Positions 8,104 to 16,895 of a stretch of 64,000 nt of DNA are shown one piece after another; position 1 is the stretch's first letter; each line of letters opens with the position of its first letter. The DNA lies in assembly GCF_018861315.1 (NCBI RefSeq), contig NZ_JAHLDL010000001.1, positions 187,923-251,922 on the forward strand, in the 5' to 3' direction. Under the pieces are notes generated by a model that was not told where the DNA came from, searched no databases, and worked only from the letters and a program-made list of their open reading frames with translations. A program made the position numbers and the translations under genes. The stretch is from Clostridium bowmanii. GTDB taxonomy: Bacteria; Bacillota; Clostridia; Clostridiales; Clostridiaceae.

Positions 8104-10431
8104 ATGAATAAATCACTCCAAAATAGAAGGAAAACTATAGGTGTTTTAATTAACTCTTTTGACGGTTTCTATCAATCACCCGTTTGTAGAGGAATAAAAC
8201 AGGTTGCTCTTGAAAGAAATCTTGATGTGCTTTTCTTTGCTGGTGGAGCTCTTAATTCCCCTCTTCCAGATGAGGCAAAACAAAATGTTATTTACGATTT
8301 AGTTAATACAGATAAACTGGATGGATTAATCATATGCACTGGATTAGTGTACAATTATATTGGTATAGATAAGTTTATTGAGTTCTTAGAACCTTATAGA
8401 CATATTCCCATGGTTAGTCTTGGAATAGATATTAAAGATATTCCTAGCATAATTTTTGACAACAGACAATGCATGCATTCAATGATTAATCACTTAATTG
8501 AACATCATAATTATTCTAAAATAGCTTTCATAACTGGAACTTCACTAAATTCCGAATCCGTCATGAGGTTCGAAGGATACAAAGATGCATTAAAGGAACA
8601 TAACATACCTTTTGATGAAGAATTAATTGCTGAAGGTGATTTTCATAGGCTATCAGCAGCTAAGGCTGTAGATGATCTTATTGTATATAGAAAGAAGAAA
8701 CCCCAGGTTATTGTGGTCTCTAACGATGAAATGGCAATTGAAGTATTTTATAGTTTGAAGCATATTGGAATTGAAGTAGGTGTAGATATAGCCTTAACTG
8801 GTTTTGATAATGTGGAGGCAGCAAGATCTTTCTCCCCTGCTTTTACCACTATTGAACAACCTATTTTTGAAATGGCTTCATTGTCCACTAAATTTATAGA
8901 TGAAATTACAGATGGACAATCTGTCCCACAATGTACTTATTTAAAGGGAAAGTTAATAATAAGAGAGTCTTGTGGTTGTTACAATATTTTAAAAAATAAG
9001 GCACCCTTATCATTAAAAAGCAATTTAAGTGAAGTTAACGTATATTATAAGGAATGCGAAAGCCTTGAAAAATACTTGAATAATCAAAAGTTCCATTTGG
9101 TTGATTTAATAATAAGGGAACTTGGGATGCCTTTAGATAAGATATTAGAGTATACTCCAATCATTATTAATTTATTAAATGCATTTATAAGAGATATAAA
9201 AGCACGGAAAATAGAAGGAGATTTTATAGAAGGCTTCAAAAATCTTTTATTTGATTCAATTTTTGAAAAGAAACTTGATTATTCTTGGAATGAAACACTT
9301 TATACAATTCGAAACTTTATACTTCCATATATAAATAATTATGAAGTTTTAAGGATAGCAGATGAAATATTTTATATGGCTAGTATTTTAATAGGTAATA
9401 TTTTCAATAAAAGAGAGTCCATACAACAATTTAATTTTAAAAGAATGTATATAGGTACAAGGGATATATTGAGAGAATTTAATACTATACCTAACGTGGA
9501 AGAATTAACTAAGGTTATTATAACTGCAATGTCCTTGTACGAAATTAAACAATGTTATGTGTGTGTTTATGACACCCCTGTTACTAGTTTGTATGGCGCT
9601 AAAACCAAGTTACCTTCTAGATCCAAATTGATTTTAGGATATAATCAAGGCAAAATAGCTGAAACACAGTATTTAGATACGCAAGAGATATTGCCCGCGG
9701 AATTTATTGGTAAGGGAAAACGCAATGAACTGATTTTATTTCCACTAGTTACAGGTGTCGACTATTTTGGGTATATTGCCTTTGATATGAATGCAGTGGA
9801 TGAATTTGTTTATGAAACCTTTAGGGAACAGATTAGTAATACCTTGAAAATTCAAATGTTATTTGATGAACGCATAAAAGCAGAAGAACAGTTGAATTTA
9901 GCTGTTATTGAGCTTGAAAAGCGTAATGGAGAATTAAAAAACAGTTATGTAATCGATGAGTTAACAGGCATTTTCAATAGAAGAGGATTTTATATGCATG
10001 GGGGTAGCCTCTATAAGGCAGCTGCACTAACTGGTGGTAAAGCTATTATGTGCTTTGGAGATGTTGATGGTTTAAAGAAAATTAATGATACTTATGGTCA
10101 CCAAGAAGGTGATGAAGCTATTTTAACCACTGCGCTCATAATTAGAGAATCCTTTGGAGTAGATGACATAGTAGCCCGTATTGGTGGAGATGAGTTTATA
10201 ATAATTGCAGCAAATAAATCTAGTGAAAATGAAATCAATTTGACTCGTGAACGTATTAATTCCAATTTCAATAAATATAATTCACTTTCTAATAAGCCAT
10301 ATAAATTAAGTCTTAGTTTAGGGTTTTCAGTTTATTCACCAAATGTGAGTGTTAGCTTTGATCAATTAATTAAAGATGCAGACAAGCAACTCTACAATCA
10401 AAAGAAGAAAGTTAAATGTTTCAACCTATAA
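8104..10431 (+). CDS. Diguanylate cyclase with cytosolic LacI-type sugar-binding sensor domain
   Basis: 775 aa. Residues 10-290 form a PBP1/LacI-type ligand-binding domain (GVLINSFDGFYQSPVCRGI; VVSNDEMAIEVF; TGFDNVEAARSFSP; IRESCGCY), but no DNA-binding helix-turn-helix or signal peptide precedes it. A helical and GAF-like middle (about 300-600) leads through a coiled segment to a GGDEF domain (DELTGIFNRRGF near 618; RIGGDEF with GGDEF at about 694-698). The enzyme should make c-di-GMP in response to a small intracellular ligand, probably a sugar. The usual inhibitory RxxD five residues before GGDEF reads GVDD, so product inhibition is unlikely. No EAL domain is present. It is flanked by decayed DNA upstream and a convergent gene downstream. 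Confidence 0.9.
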   Translation: MNKSLQNRRKTIGVLINSFDGFYQSPVCRGIKQVALERNLDVLFFAGGALNSPLPDEAKQNVIYDLVNTDKLDGLIICTGLVYNYIGIDKFIEFLEPYRHIPMVSLGIDIKDIPSIIFDNRQCMHSMINHLIEHHNYSKIAFITGTSLNSESVMRFEGYKDALKEHNIPFDEELIAEGDFHRLSAAKAVDDLIVYRKKKPQVIVVSNDEMAIEVFYSLKHIGIEVGVDIALTGFDNVEAARSFSPAFTTIEQPIFEMASLSTKFIDEITDGQSVPQCTYLKGKLIIRESCGCYNILKNKAPLSLKSNLSEVNVYYKECESLEKYLNNQKFHLVDLIIRELGMPLDKILEYTPIIINLLNAFIRDIKARKIEGDFIEGFKNLLFDSIFEKKLDYSWNETLYTIRNFILPYINNYEVLRIADEIFYMASILIGNIFNKRESIQQFNFKRMYIGTRDILREFNTIPNVEELTKVIITAMSLYEIKQCYVCVYDTPVTSLYGAKTKLPSRSKLILGYNQGKIAETQYLDTQEILPAEFIGKGKRNELILFPLVTGVDYFGYIAFDMNAVDEFVYETFREQISNTLKIQMLFDERIKAEEQLNLAVIELEKRNGELKNSYVIDELTGIFNRRGFYMHGGSLYKAAALTGGKAIMCFGDVDGLKKINDTYGHQEGDEAILTTALIIRESFGVDDIVARIGGDEFIIIAANKSSENEINLTRERINSNFNKYNSLSNKPYKLSLSLGFSVYSPNVSVSFDQLIKDADKQLYNQKKKVKCFNL

Positions 10432-10478
10432 TTTGTTTTTAGAAACTGTTGCTTGCCTTAAAGTTAATACAGAGCCTA

Positions 10479-11021
10479 CTATTTCTCTTTAATTAAATAT
10501 AATAAATTGTCATCTAGATTATAATAAATGGGAGCTATTAAAATATTAGGGTATTTATTCCTTAACCTCATAGCTTCCTCTAAAACAAACTCTATTTCAT
10601 TATCAATCTCAAACATTGGAGCAAAATTCATAAAATGCTCCTCTGCCCTCTTTCTTTCCCATCCTACAACATCAACAAGTCCCTTAATAAACTGTTCTCT
10701 TTTCGACATAAGATTAACCATTCCACAATGATTGTGGGCTATAAGTGCAATAGTTCTAATTCCTCCTATTGCTATAGTGTACGAAACCTTAAATTCACTA
10801 AAACGCAAAGTTCCTCCTCCAGAACGAATTATATATGCAAAGTTGTTGGGGATATGAAGATATTTTCTGTTATCCATACACATTCCTATTAACATCTGTG
10901 GGCTACTTACCGTATCATAAGGTGTATTCAAGTTATGATACTCCAATAAAATACTGATGGGTGTATTTTTGTATTCAGCAAGTATATCCTCTTTAGTATT
11001 AATCTTTATTAATCTATCCAT
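10479..11021 (-). CDS. Beta-carbonic-anhydrase-like protein
   Basis: 180 aa. The zinc-site pattern of beta-carbonic anhydrases is present: CMDNR (Cys48, Asp50, Arg52) and HNHCGM (His96, Cys99), with a glycine-rich RSGGGTLR between them. The sequence is otherwise divergent and lacks the usual DSR spelling, so it belongs to the clostridial carbonic-anhydrase-like branch. It would hydrate CO2 to bicarbonate in the cytosol if active. The start follows TAAGGAGC. It is a single gene with its own upstream region, convergent with the diguanylate cyclase. Confidence 0.8.
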   Translation of the reverse strand: MDRLIKINTKEDILAEYKNTPISILLEYHNLNTPYDTVSSPQMLIGMCMDNRKYLHIPNNFAYIIRSGGGTLRFSEFKVSYTIAIGGIRTIALIAHNHCGMVNLMSKREQFIKGLVDVVGWERKRAEEHFMNFAPMFEIDNEIEFVLEEAMRLRNKYPNILIAPIYYNLDDNLLYLIKEK

Positions 11022-11149
11022 ATTTGTTTTATGCTCCTTAGATTATCTTTATTTTTAATTATCACTCTAATTTGTTTTATAATTATATCATAAAATATTG
11101 ATTTCTAATACATCTAACTTATTAATAAGAGTTCTAATAAAAGCAACCA

Positions 11150-11190
11150 TATAAAAAAATCTCCCTGCTCAGCAGAGGGATTTTTTTATA
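11150..11190. terminator. Terminator, bidirectional form
   Basis: Near-perfect palindrome: A7 run, then TCtCCCTGCT / AGCAGaGGGA, then T7 run. It ends the APC permease transcript on the minus strand. Confidence 0.9.
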
Positions 11191-11227
11191 TGCTTTCAAT
11201 AATTAATAGCAACATTTACTACTTTGT

Positions 11228-12661
11228 CTACTTATTTTTAATATCACTTTTAGTGAACATTTTTGTAAGATATGATATAAAAAATCCGAAAATTATAAAT
11301 CCTACGGGGCCACCATAATTCTGTAATATTGGAACTATTGCTTCTGAAAAGCTTTTTGCTCCTGCAATGTTTTCCCATCCAGCTCCAAAAAATGCTAATA
11401 TGCCTAATACAAAAACAACAATTGAAGATATTACCACCGCTGCTTTTGATTTTAACATTACAAATGGAGGTATATTCCCTTTAAGCCTATATGTTAAATA
11501 TGCTGCTGCAAGAACAATATAAGGTATTGCAAGTGATAAGGCTGATAGTGTAGTTAATAGATTGAAGAAATCATCTATTTTATTAAGTCCTGCGAGTGGT
11601 ACTATTATTAATACTAAAAGCACACCACATTGAACCCAAAGTGCATTAATTAGTGTTCCATCCTCACGTTTTTTTGTTAAAAATTTAGGAAAGGTGCCAT
11701 CAGGAACCTCTGAGAACATAGCCCTAATTGGAGATTCTAACCAAACCACAAATGCAGCTATAGATGATATAGTTAAAATAAATGCATATATTTGAACAAA
11801 TATCTTACCATTTAAACCCCAGGTTTCTGCTAATATCTTATAAACAACATAGCCTGCATCCTTAACTCCAGCTTTTGTTATTAATTCAGGTGATGCAACT
11901 AAGCATATGGCAAGTGATCCTAGTATATATGCTCCAGCTATAAATGTAGTTGCTATAAGAACAGCTTTTGGAAAAACTTTTTTAGGATTTTCAACGTCCT
12001 TAATATAAGTTCCCGCCACCTCAGCTCCTGCAACAGCTAGAATAAGCCAAGAGAAGGTTGAAAAATAACTAGCATCAAATTTTGGAATTACCGTTGCTAC
12101 TGTGAACGTTGTAGCTGATGGTTGTTTGCCAACTAATACTCCAACAACTGCAAATAATATAAATAAAACTGTAACACCTAAAGTTAATTTTCCACCTAAA
12201 TCACTGATTTTAGAAAATCTCTTAACTCCAGTTGTAGCTATATAGGTTAATGCTATTGCAAGTCCTAGTCCTAGCCAAATAAGTAACCGTGCATTGGAAT
12301 CATTAAATCTATTTTCACCAAAAAGTGTCCAAGATACCATTACTGGTATTCTTGAAAAAACCATTTGCAAATAGAATAAATTTGCAACAAAGTAGGACCA
12401 AGTACCTATAAAAGCCCATCTTGGACCAATTGAGCATTCTATCCAAGTGTACAGGCCTCCTTCTTTGTCTTTGTTAGCAGAAGAGAGCTCTGCTATCATT
12501 ATTGATAACGGTAAAAAGAATAATAAGGCAACTATTAGCCATGACGGAATAGCAGCAGGTCCAAGTGCCACTGCATTTGAAGCGATATTCCCGAATCCAA
12601 AAGTGGGAACAAATATTAACATTACTAAAGTCCATAAACCGAGTTTTTTTGTGCTATTCAT
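11228..12661 (-). CDS. APC-superfamily amino acid permease (glutamate:GABA antiporter / YjeM-like)
   Basis: 477 aa from the ATG at 12661, which follows AAGGAGTG; an upstream ATG at 12688 has no such site. It has about 12 membrane helices. The first carries the APC pattern VPTFGFGNIASNAVALGPAA, and GGLYTWIECSIGPRWAFIGTW near residue 75 is the conserved loop of amino acid antiporters. WLILAVAGAEVAGTYIKDVENPKK near 215 is also typical. The substrate is probably an amino acid exchanged for its decarboxylation product or for another amino acid. No decarboxylase lies nearby, so specificity is open. A 28-base imperfect direct repeat precedes the gene. Confidence 0.87.
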   Translation of the reverse strand: MNSTKKLGLWTLVMLIFVPTFGFGNIASNAVALGPAAIPSWLIVALLFFLPLSIMIAELSSANKDKEGGLYTWIECSIGPRWAFIGTWSYFVANLFYLQMVFSRIPVMVSWTLFGENRFNDSNARLLIWLGLGLAIALTYIATTGVKRFSKISDLGGKLTLGVTVLFILFAVVGVLVGKQPSATTFTVATVIPKFDASYFSTFSWLILAVAGAEVAGTYIKDVENPKKVFPKAVLIATTFIAGAYILGSLAICLVASPELITKAGVKDAGYVVYKILAETWGLNGKIFVQIYAFILTISSIAAFVVWLESPIRAMFSEVPDGTFPKFLTKKREDGTLINALWVQCGVLLVLIIVPLAGLNKIDDFFNLLTTLSALSLAIPYIVLAAAYLTYRLKGNIPPFVMLKSKAAVVISSIVVFVLGILAFFGAGWENIAGAKSFSEAIVPILQNYGGPVGFIIFGFFISYLTKMFTKSDIKNK

Positions 12662-12673
12662 AATTTCACTCCT

Positions 12674-12798
12674 TAATTTCAACATCATTATATAATATTC
12701 TATTAAATATACTAAATTCCTCTATTAATATAAAGAAGACTTTAATATAATACCAGCTTTGTTGTACTTCTAATTTCAGTATCTTTATATAATATTCT
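12674..12798. repeat. Imperfect direct repeat upstream of the APC permease
   Basis: Two 28-base copies (12674-12701 and 12771-12798) differ at three positions and both contain TTATATAATATTCT. They lie 97 bases apart in the region upstream of the permease and may be duplicated promoter sequence. Confidence 0.55.
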
Positions 12799-12870
12799 CA
12801 CTCATAAGCAGAATTATCCACAATCATATACTTTTATTCCACTGTTATTTAATTAACGTTATCATTACTC

Positions 12871-12911
12871 AAGCAAGGACAAGCCCTAATTTAAGGGGCT
12901 TGTCCTTGCTT
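12871..12911. terminator. Terminator of the SH3-NlpC/P60 gene
   Basis: Strong hairpin with arms AAGCAAGGACAAGCCC and GGGGCTTGTCCTTGCTT, placed 22 bases after the stop codon. Confidence 0.9.
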
Positions 12912-12932
12912 TACTATATATAATAAATTTTC

Positions 12933-14189
12933 TTATTTTAACATCCTTTTACCTATTACAAAATTTTCTTTGTAGTATCCAGTTAATTCGGATATTTTTA
13001 CAACATCACCAGGTTTAGGACAATGCGTAAATTTATTATTTCCAATATATATTCCCACATGAGATACTTCAGCCGGAGCAGCTGTATTTGTCATGAAAAA
13101 TACTAAATCTCCCTTCTGAAGATTATTTATATTAACACATATTCCTTTATTTACCTGGTCCATAGTTGTCCTAGGCAAATTTATACCAAAATTTTTATAA
13201 CTATACTGCACAAACCCAGAACAATCAAATCCGCCACTTATATATTTACCATTAGCATCAAATTTTGCTGGTGTTGCTCCACCCCATACGTATGGTGTAC
13301 CAAGAAACGTATTTGAATATGTCACTAATTCAGTTCCAGTTGTTTTTGTATTATATTGTTGTCCATCTTCAACATATTCAGCTTCGTTTGATGAAGTATT
13401 AACTACACTTACATATGATTTATAAATATACCCCAATTGCCCAGAAAACTTAATTTTGTAAAATCCATTTTGCTCTCCATAAATTTCCACTTTTTGATTT
13501 GGATACATCTTACCAATAGCAAAAGAATCATTACCCAAGGAAGCCGTTTTTCTTACACTTAAAAAATCTGAAGCAGTAATAGTTCCCACTCCTGTAGATT
13601 TTAATTCTGGGTTAACAGTAGGTGTAGTAGTTGGTGTAGTAGTTGGTGTAGTAGTTGGTTTAGTAACAGGGCTTGTACTATTTGAGTTTACAATCTTTTG
13701 CCCTGTAACTTTTACATATAACGAACTTATATAACTCGTTTTGCCACCATATATTATTTTATAAAAACCATTTGAATTTTCATACATTGTCACTTTGCTT
13801 CCAAGCTTAATGCTACCAATCACAGGATAAGTTGTCCCAGCTCCTGACCTTACGTTTAAATCCGTTGCTGTTATTTGTCCATATTTTTCTATGCTAGTGG
13901 ATTTTACACTTGGCACAGTTTTAGGAACTGGTACACTTTTCACTATTTTTATATATGTCTGATGTACATATCCAGTTTTTCCTTTATAACTTATTTTATA
14001 GAAATCCCCTTCTTTTCCAAGTGTATCTATCTTTGCGTTTTTAGATAGGCTACCCGCAATGGAAGATGAAAGTGATGGTTTTTGCCTAATATTTAATGAA
14101 GATGCACTAACTACTCCGCTATCCGCAGATGCAATTTGTGAACTTGCTATACTTAATAGCATTACTATAAAAGCTATTCTTTTTTTCAT
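12933..14189 (-). CDS. Secreted cell-wall hydrolase: three bacterial SH3 domains plus NlpC/P60
   Basis: 418 aa. A signal peptide (MKKRIAFIVMLLSIASSQIASA) is followed by three SH3b repeats (about 27-85, 105-163, 200-262), each with the SLNIRQ/DLNVRS/FLSVRK-type start and a GYVHQTYIKI-like end. A TTTP repeat linker separates repeats two and three. The C-terminal NlpC/P60 domain has GGFDCSGF (catalytic Cys), SHVGIYIG (His) and THCPKPG (third polar residue). It cleaves the peptide stem of peptidoglycan outside the cell. The start follows AGGGGGTAACC. It is divergent from a second NlpC/P60 gene 440 bases away. Confidence 0.93.
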   Translation of the reverse strand: MKKRIAFIVMLLSIASSQIASADSGVVSASSLNIRQKPSLSSSIAGSLSKNAKIDTLGKEGDFYKISYKGKTGYVHQTYIKIVKSVPVPKTVPSVKSTSIEKYGQITATDLNVRSGAGTTYPVIGSIKLGSKVTMYENSNGFYKIIYGGKTSYISSLYVKVTGQKIVNSNSTSPVTKPTTTPTTTPTTTPTVNPELKSTGVGTITASDFLSVRKTASLGNDSFAIGKMYPNQKVEIYGEQNGFYKIKFSGQLGYIYKSYVSVVNTSSNEAEYVEDGQQYNTKTTGTELVTYSNTFLGTPYVWGGATPAKFDANGKYISGGFDCSGFVQYSYKNFGINLPRTTMDQVNKGICVNINNLQKGDLVFFMTNTAAPAEVSHVGIYIGNNKFTHCPKPGDVVKISELTGYYKENFVIGKRMLK

Positions 14190-14629
14190 TGGTTACCCCC
14201 TGATATTTTTTAAAAATATTTTTAAAACATTTATTATACTTTTAGCACTACCTCAAATTTAATTTTAATATTTCTACTTGCCCTAATACGACTTTATAAT
14301 CTCATAGGGTGTGTTTGTTCACCCCCTTATTTTTAATATTATTTACTTTTCCATTAAAAATTCTTAAGGAAATATTTCGAAGTAGTATTTCCTTATTATA
14401 GCACTGATATCAAAAAAATAGTTGTTTACAAAATGCATTGCTTATAAATATTAGCCATCTTAGCTTATAAATCCTCACAAAATTACTCATTTTCTCTGTA
14501 TTCCATTTTGCTAATCTTAGGAGCCTCATAACTTTTTTAAGATTAATATATTTTTTAGGAGGAAATTCCATATTTATGTAGAATAGTATATTGGGGAACG
14601 TTTACAAGTCGTTAATAAGGGGGACACGG
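14190..14629. other. Intergenic region between two divergent NlpC/P60 genes
   Basis: 440 bases. Visible are a 10-bp-arm hairpin TAAGGAAATA / TATTTCCTTA at 14365-14395, and, in the minus-strand leader (14281-14325), two adjacent stems around GGGGGTGAACAAACACACCC and a CCCTA / TTAGGG pair. The latter looks like structured mRNA but matches no riboswitch I can name. On the plus strand an AGGAGG (14557-14562) is followed by ATG-TAG (14576-14581), a start-stop pair that may be fortuitous. Confidence 0.4.
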
Positions 14630-15121
14630 ATGAAAAAATTTGAAAGTTTAACATCATTTGCACTTGCTTTATTACTTGCAGGTTCACTAAGTATTAGAAC
14701 TACAAATGTTCAAGCTAAGGAACCAATATTTGGTGCAAGTAGTATTAATTTAGCTTCAAAAACAACAAAACTTACAGGGGCTAGTATTTCAGCCTACGCA
14801 AAAACGCTCATTGGTACACCCTATAAACGTGGTGGAACTACCACATCTGGTTTTGACTGCTCTGGTTTTACTATGCATATTTTTAATCATTTTAATATAA
14901 AACTACCACGTACCGCTAACGATCAAACAACAAAAGGTATCGTTGTTAGTAAATCAAACTTAAAGGTAGGAGATTTAGTGTTCTTTGGAGCCGCAATAAG
15001 CCATGTTGGCATGTATATTGGCGATGGAAAATTTATACACTCTCCTAAACCAGGATCCTCTGTGAAAATTTTAGAACTAAAACATATGCCAAATTATAAT
15101 ACAGCAAGAAGATTAATATAA
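14630..15121 (+). CDS. Secreted NlpC/P60 peptidoglycan endopeptidase, single-domain
   Basis: 163 aa from the ATG at 14630, behind AAGGGGGACACGG; an in-frame ATG at 14591 lacks a ribosome binding site. A signal peptide (MKKFESLTSFALALLLAGSL and following, cut near AQA/NVQAKE) leads to one NlpC/P60 domain with TTSGFDCSGFTMHIF (catalytic Cys), AAISHVGMYIG (His) and IHSPKPGSS (third catalytic position). No SH3 or other binding module is present, so it is a minimal form of the neighbouring 418-aa hydrolase. The two share the C-terminal domain and may be duplicates. It acts on wall peptides outside the cell. Confidence 0.92.
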   Translation: MKKFESLTSFALALLLAGSLSIRTTNVQAKEPIFGASSINLASKTTKLTGASISAYAKTLIGTPYKRGGTTTSGFDCSGFTMHIFNHFNIKLPRTANDQTTKGIVVSKSNLKVGDLVFFGAAISHVGMYIGDGKFIHSPKPGSSVKILELKHMPNYNTARRLI

Positions 15122-15185
15122 TAAAAAAAAGAAAAAAAGTATATATTACGCGTATTGCAATACGACTAATGAATTCACTCCGCTA

Positions 15186-15316
15186 AGAACTACTAATTTT
15201 ATTTTTAATTAATCTGCTAAAAAATATAAACTCGCTGTCGTAATATATAAATTCGCTAGCGCTCAATCATATATTTTTCTGAGCGTAGATTAATTAAAAA
15301 TAAAATAAGAAGTTCT
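15186..15316. repeat. Long imperfect inverted repeat (131 bases)
   Basis: The outer arms, about 30 bases each (15186-15214 and 15287-15316), run AGAACT...ATTTTATTTTTAATTAATCT and its near-complement ending AAGTTCT. Inner arms (AAAAAATAT / ATATATTTTT) extend the pairing. The middle has the repeated words CTCGCT and ATTCGCTAGCG. No reading frame is present. It could be a MITE-like element or the DNA of a structured RNA. Confidence 0.55.
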
Positions 15317-15348
15317 AAAACTCGCTTCAATGCATTAAGGATAATCAT

Positions 15349-15396
15349 AAATTAGAGGGCATTCTCATATCTAGATATGAGAATGCCCTCTAATTT
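15349..15396. terminator. Perfect 48-bp palindrome acting as a terminator
   Basis: Both 24-base arms match exactly, centred on CTAG at 15371-15374. It lies 28 bases after the stop of the AI-2E family gene (minus strand) and ends in A/T runs, so it can terminate in both directions. The uninterrupted symmetry with no loop is unusual. Confidence 0.8.
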
Positions 15397-15423
15397 CAAC
15401 CAGAAATTCATTTGATTATATGA

Positions 15424-16587
15424 TTAATTAGCCTCTTGTTCATTGTGAGCAGCATACCACTTACTTAGTAATATCTTCAAAGACGCAGCAACAGGAACAG
15501 CTACCAGCATCCCTATAAGCCCACCTAAACTTCCGCCCATAATAATAGCAAGCATAGTAAATACTGGGTGTAATCCCACACTCTCTCCAACAATTTTGGG
15601 TGCTAACAAATTATTATCAACTTGTTGAACTACAACCATTCCAATAGTTGCCCACACTGCTGTAATAGGTTGTCCACTTAATAGAGCCATAATTACTGCA
15701 AGAATGGTTCCAACAATAGGCCCAATATAGGGTATCATATTACAGATGCCTGCAATAATTCCTATTATCACAGCATAATCTATTCCAATAAAATATAGTA
15801 CAGTGGCGGATAAAACTCCAACAAAGAAAGCTTCTAGTAATTGACCTCTTATATATTTATAAAATGTTTGATCTATAATACATAGTACTTCCTTTAACTT
15901 ACTTCCTGTTTTACTTTTCCCAAATATAAGATTAAAAATTTTATTCCATAAATCTATAAAATACTCAGAATCCTGCATTAAATAAATGCTTAATACTATA
16001 GCTATTAAAAATGACGCTATATTGCCCCCTATAGATACAATAGAATTTGTCATTTCCCCAATACTTGCAGAAAAATATGTCTGCACATAGCTTACAATTT
16101 GAGCAATCTTTTCATTTAAATTGCCACCTAGTATATTTAAGCTTTGCAATTTTTCACTAATAGCGCTAGCTGACAATGTAGAATTCTTTAAATAATTAGT
16201 TAGATATTCTGTCATATTAGTTATAGTTATATTATTAGAAAGTTTTCCTCCAACCATAATATATATTCCACTAATAATAGCTATAAAAATAGCAATTACC
16301 AGAGCGTACACTCCTAGAATTCCAACTACTCTTCTGTTAGATGCTTTTTTAAATATTTTTTTCTTCTCTAAGAAATTTGCAATACTTTGTACACCTGGCT
16401 TTAATAAATATACAATTACTAATGCCATAAGGAGCGGTTTCACTAGTCCAATAATCTTCCCTATTATACTTGATATTAAAGAAAATATATCCCCTATATT
16501 ATTTAAAATTATTATACCCATATAAATTAGAAGCACGGTACCCGTAGCATATAAACAGTATTTTAATAATTTTTTATCTATTCTCAT
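15424..16587 (-). CDS. AI-2E family (UPF0118) transporter-like membrane protein
   Basis: 387 aa with about eight membrane helices. The N-terminal pair of helices, the central soluble part with predicted helices (residues about 125-165), and the C-terminal GICNMIPYIGPIVGTILAVIMALL segment (about 285-308) are hallmarks of the family. DNNLLAPKIVGESVGLHPVFTM near 330 is also typical. Members export small molecules such as AI-2 or act in Na+/H+ exchange; the substrate here is unknown. The start follows GGGAGGTATGCCAAA. Monocistronic, ended by the 48-bp palindrome. Confidence 0.9.
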   Translation of the reverse strand: MRIDKKLLKYCLYATGTVLLIYMGIIILNNIGDIFSLISSIIGKIIGLVKPLLMALVIVYLLKPGVQSIANFLEKKKIFKKASNRRVVGILGVYALVIAIFIAIISGIYIMVGGKLSNNITITNMTEYLTNYLKNSTLSASAISEKLQSLNILGGNLNEKIAQIVSYVQTYFSASIGEMTNSIVSIGGNIASFLIAIVLSIYLMQDSEYFIDLWNKIFNLIFGKSKTGSKLKEVLCIIDQTFYKYIRGQLLEAFFVGVLSATVLYFIGIDYAVIIGIIAGICNMIPYIGPIVGTILAVIMALLSGQPITAVWATIGMVVVQQVDNNLLAPKIVGESVGLHPVFTMLAIIMGGSLGGLIGMLVAVPVAASLKILLSKWYAAHNEQEAN

Positions 16588-16895
16588 TTTGGCATACCTC
16601 CCAAGCTATGTTACTACCAACCCATATTTAGAGTAATTAACTTAACTTATCACTCTAAATCAAGTTTACAAAGTTAACACCATCAACTCATAATTTGTAA
16701 ATAGACGTCATTTACTTGTTACTTTATCTATTATATCATTACCTGATCACTTAGCCTACCACAAAAAATAGATTAATCGTTGTTTATATATGTATTTTTA
16801 ATCACAATAAAATACTATATACACCCTAATAGGAATAGATTAAAATAGAGTAAGTATATTAGGATATTTTCAAGTTTTTAAAGGAGATGTTACAT
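16588..16895. other. Intergenic region between divergent genes
   Basis: 308 AT-rich bases that must hold the two divergent promoters. I see no clear operator, RNA structure or small gene in it. Confidence 0.5.

Noticed and set aside
13610-13670. CRISPR-like short repeats
   Set aside because: It is the codon repeat of the TTTP linker inside the SH3-NlpC/P60 gene, not spaced repeats.
14190-14629. c-di-AMP (ydaO-type) riboswitch controlling NlpC/P60 genes
   Set aside because: Genes are typical targets, but the conserved core elements of the class could not be found on either strand.
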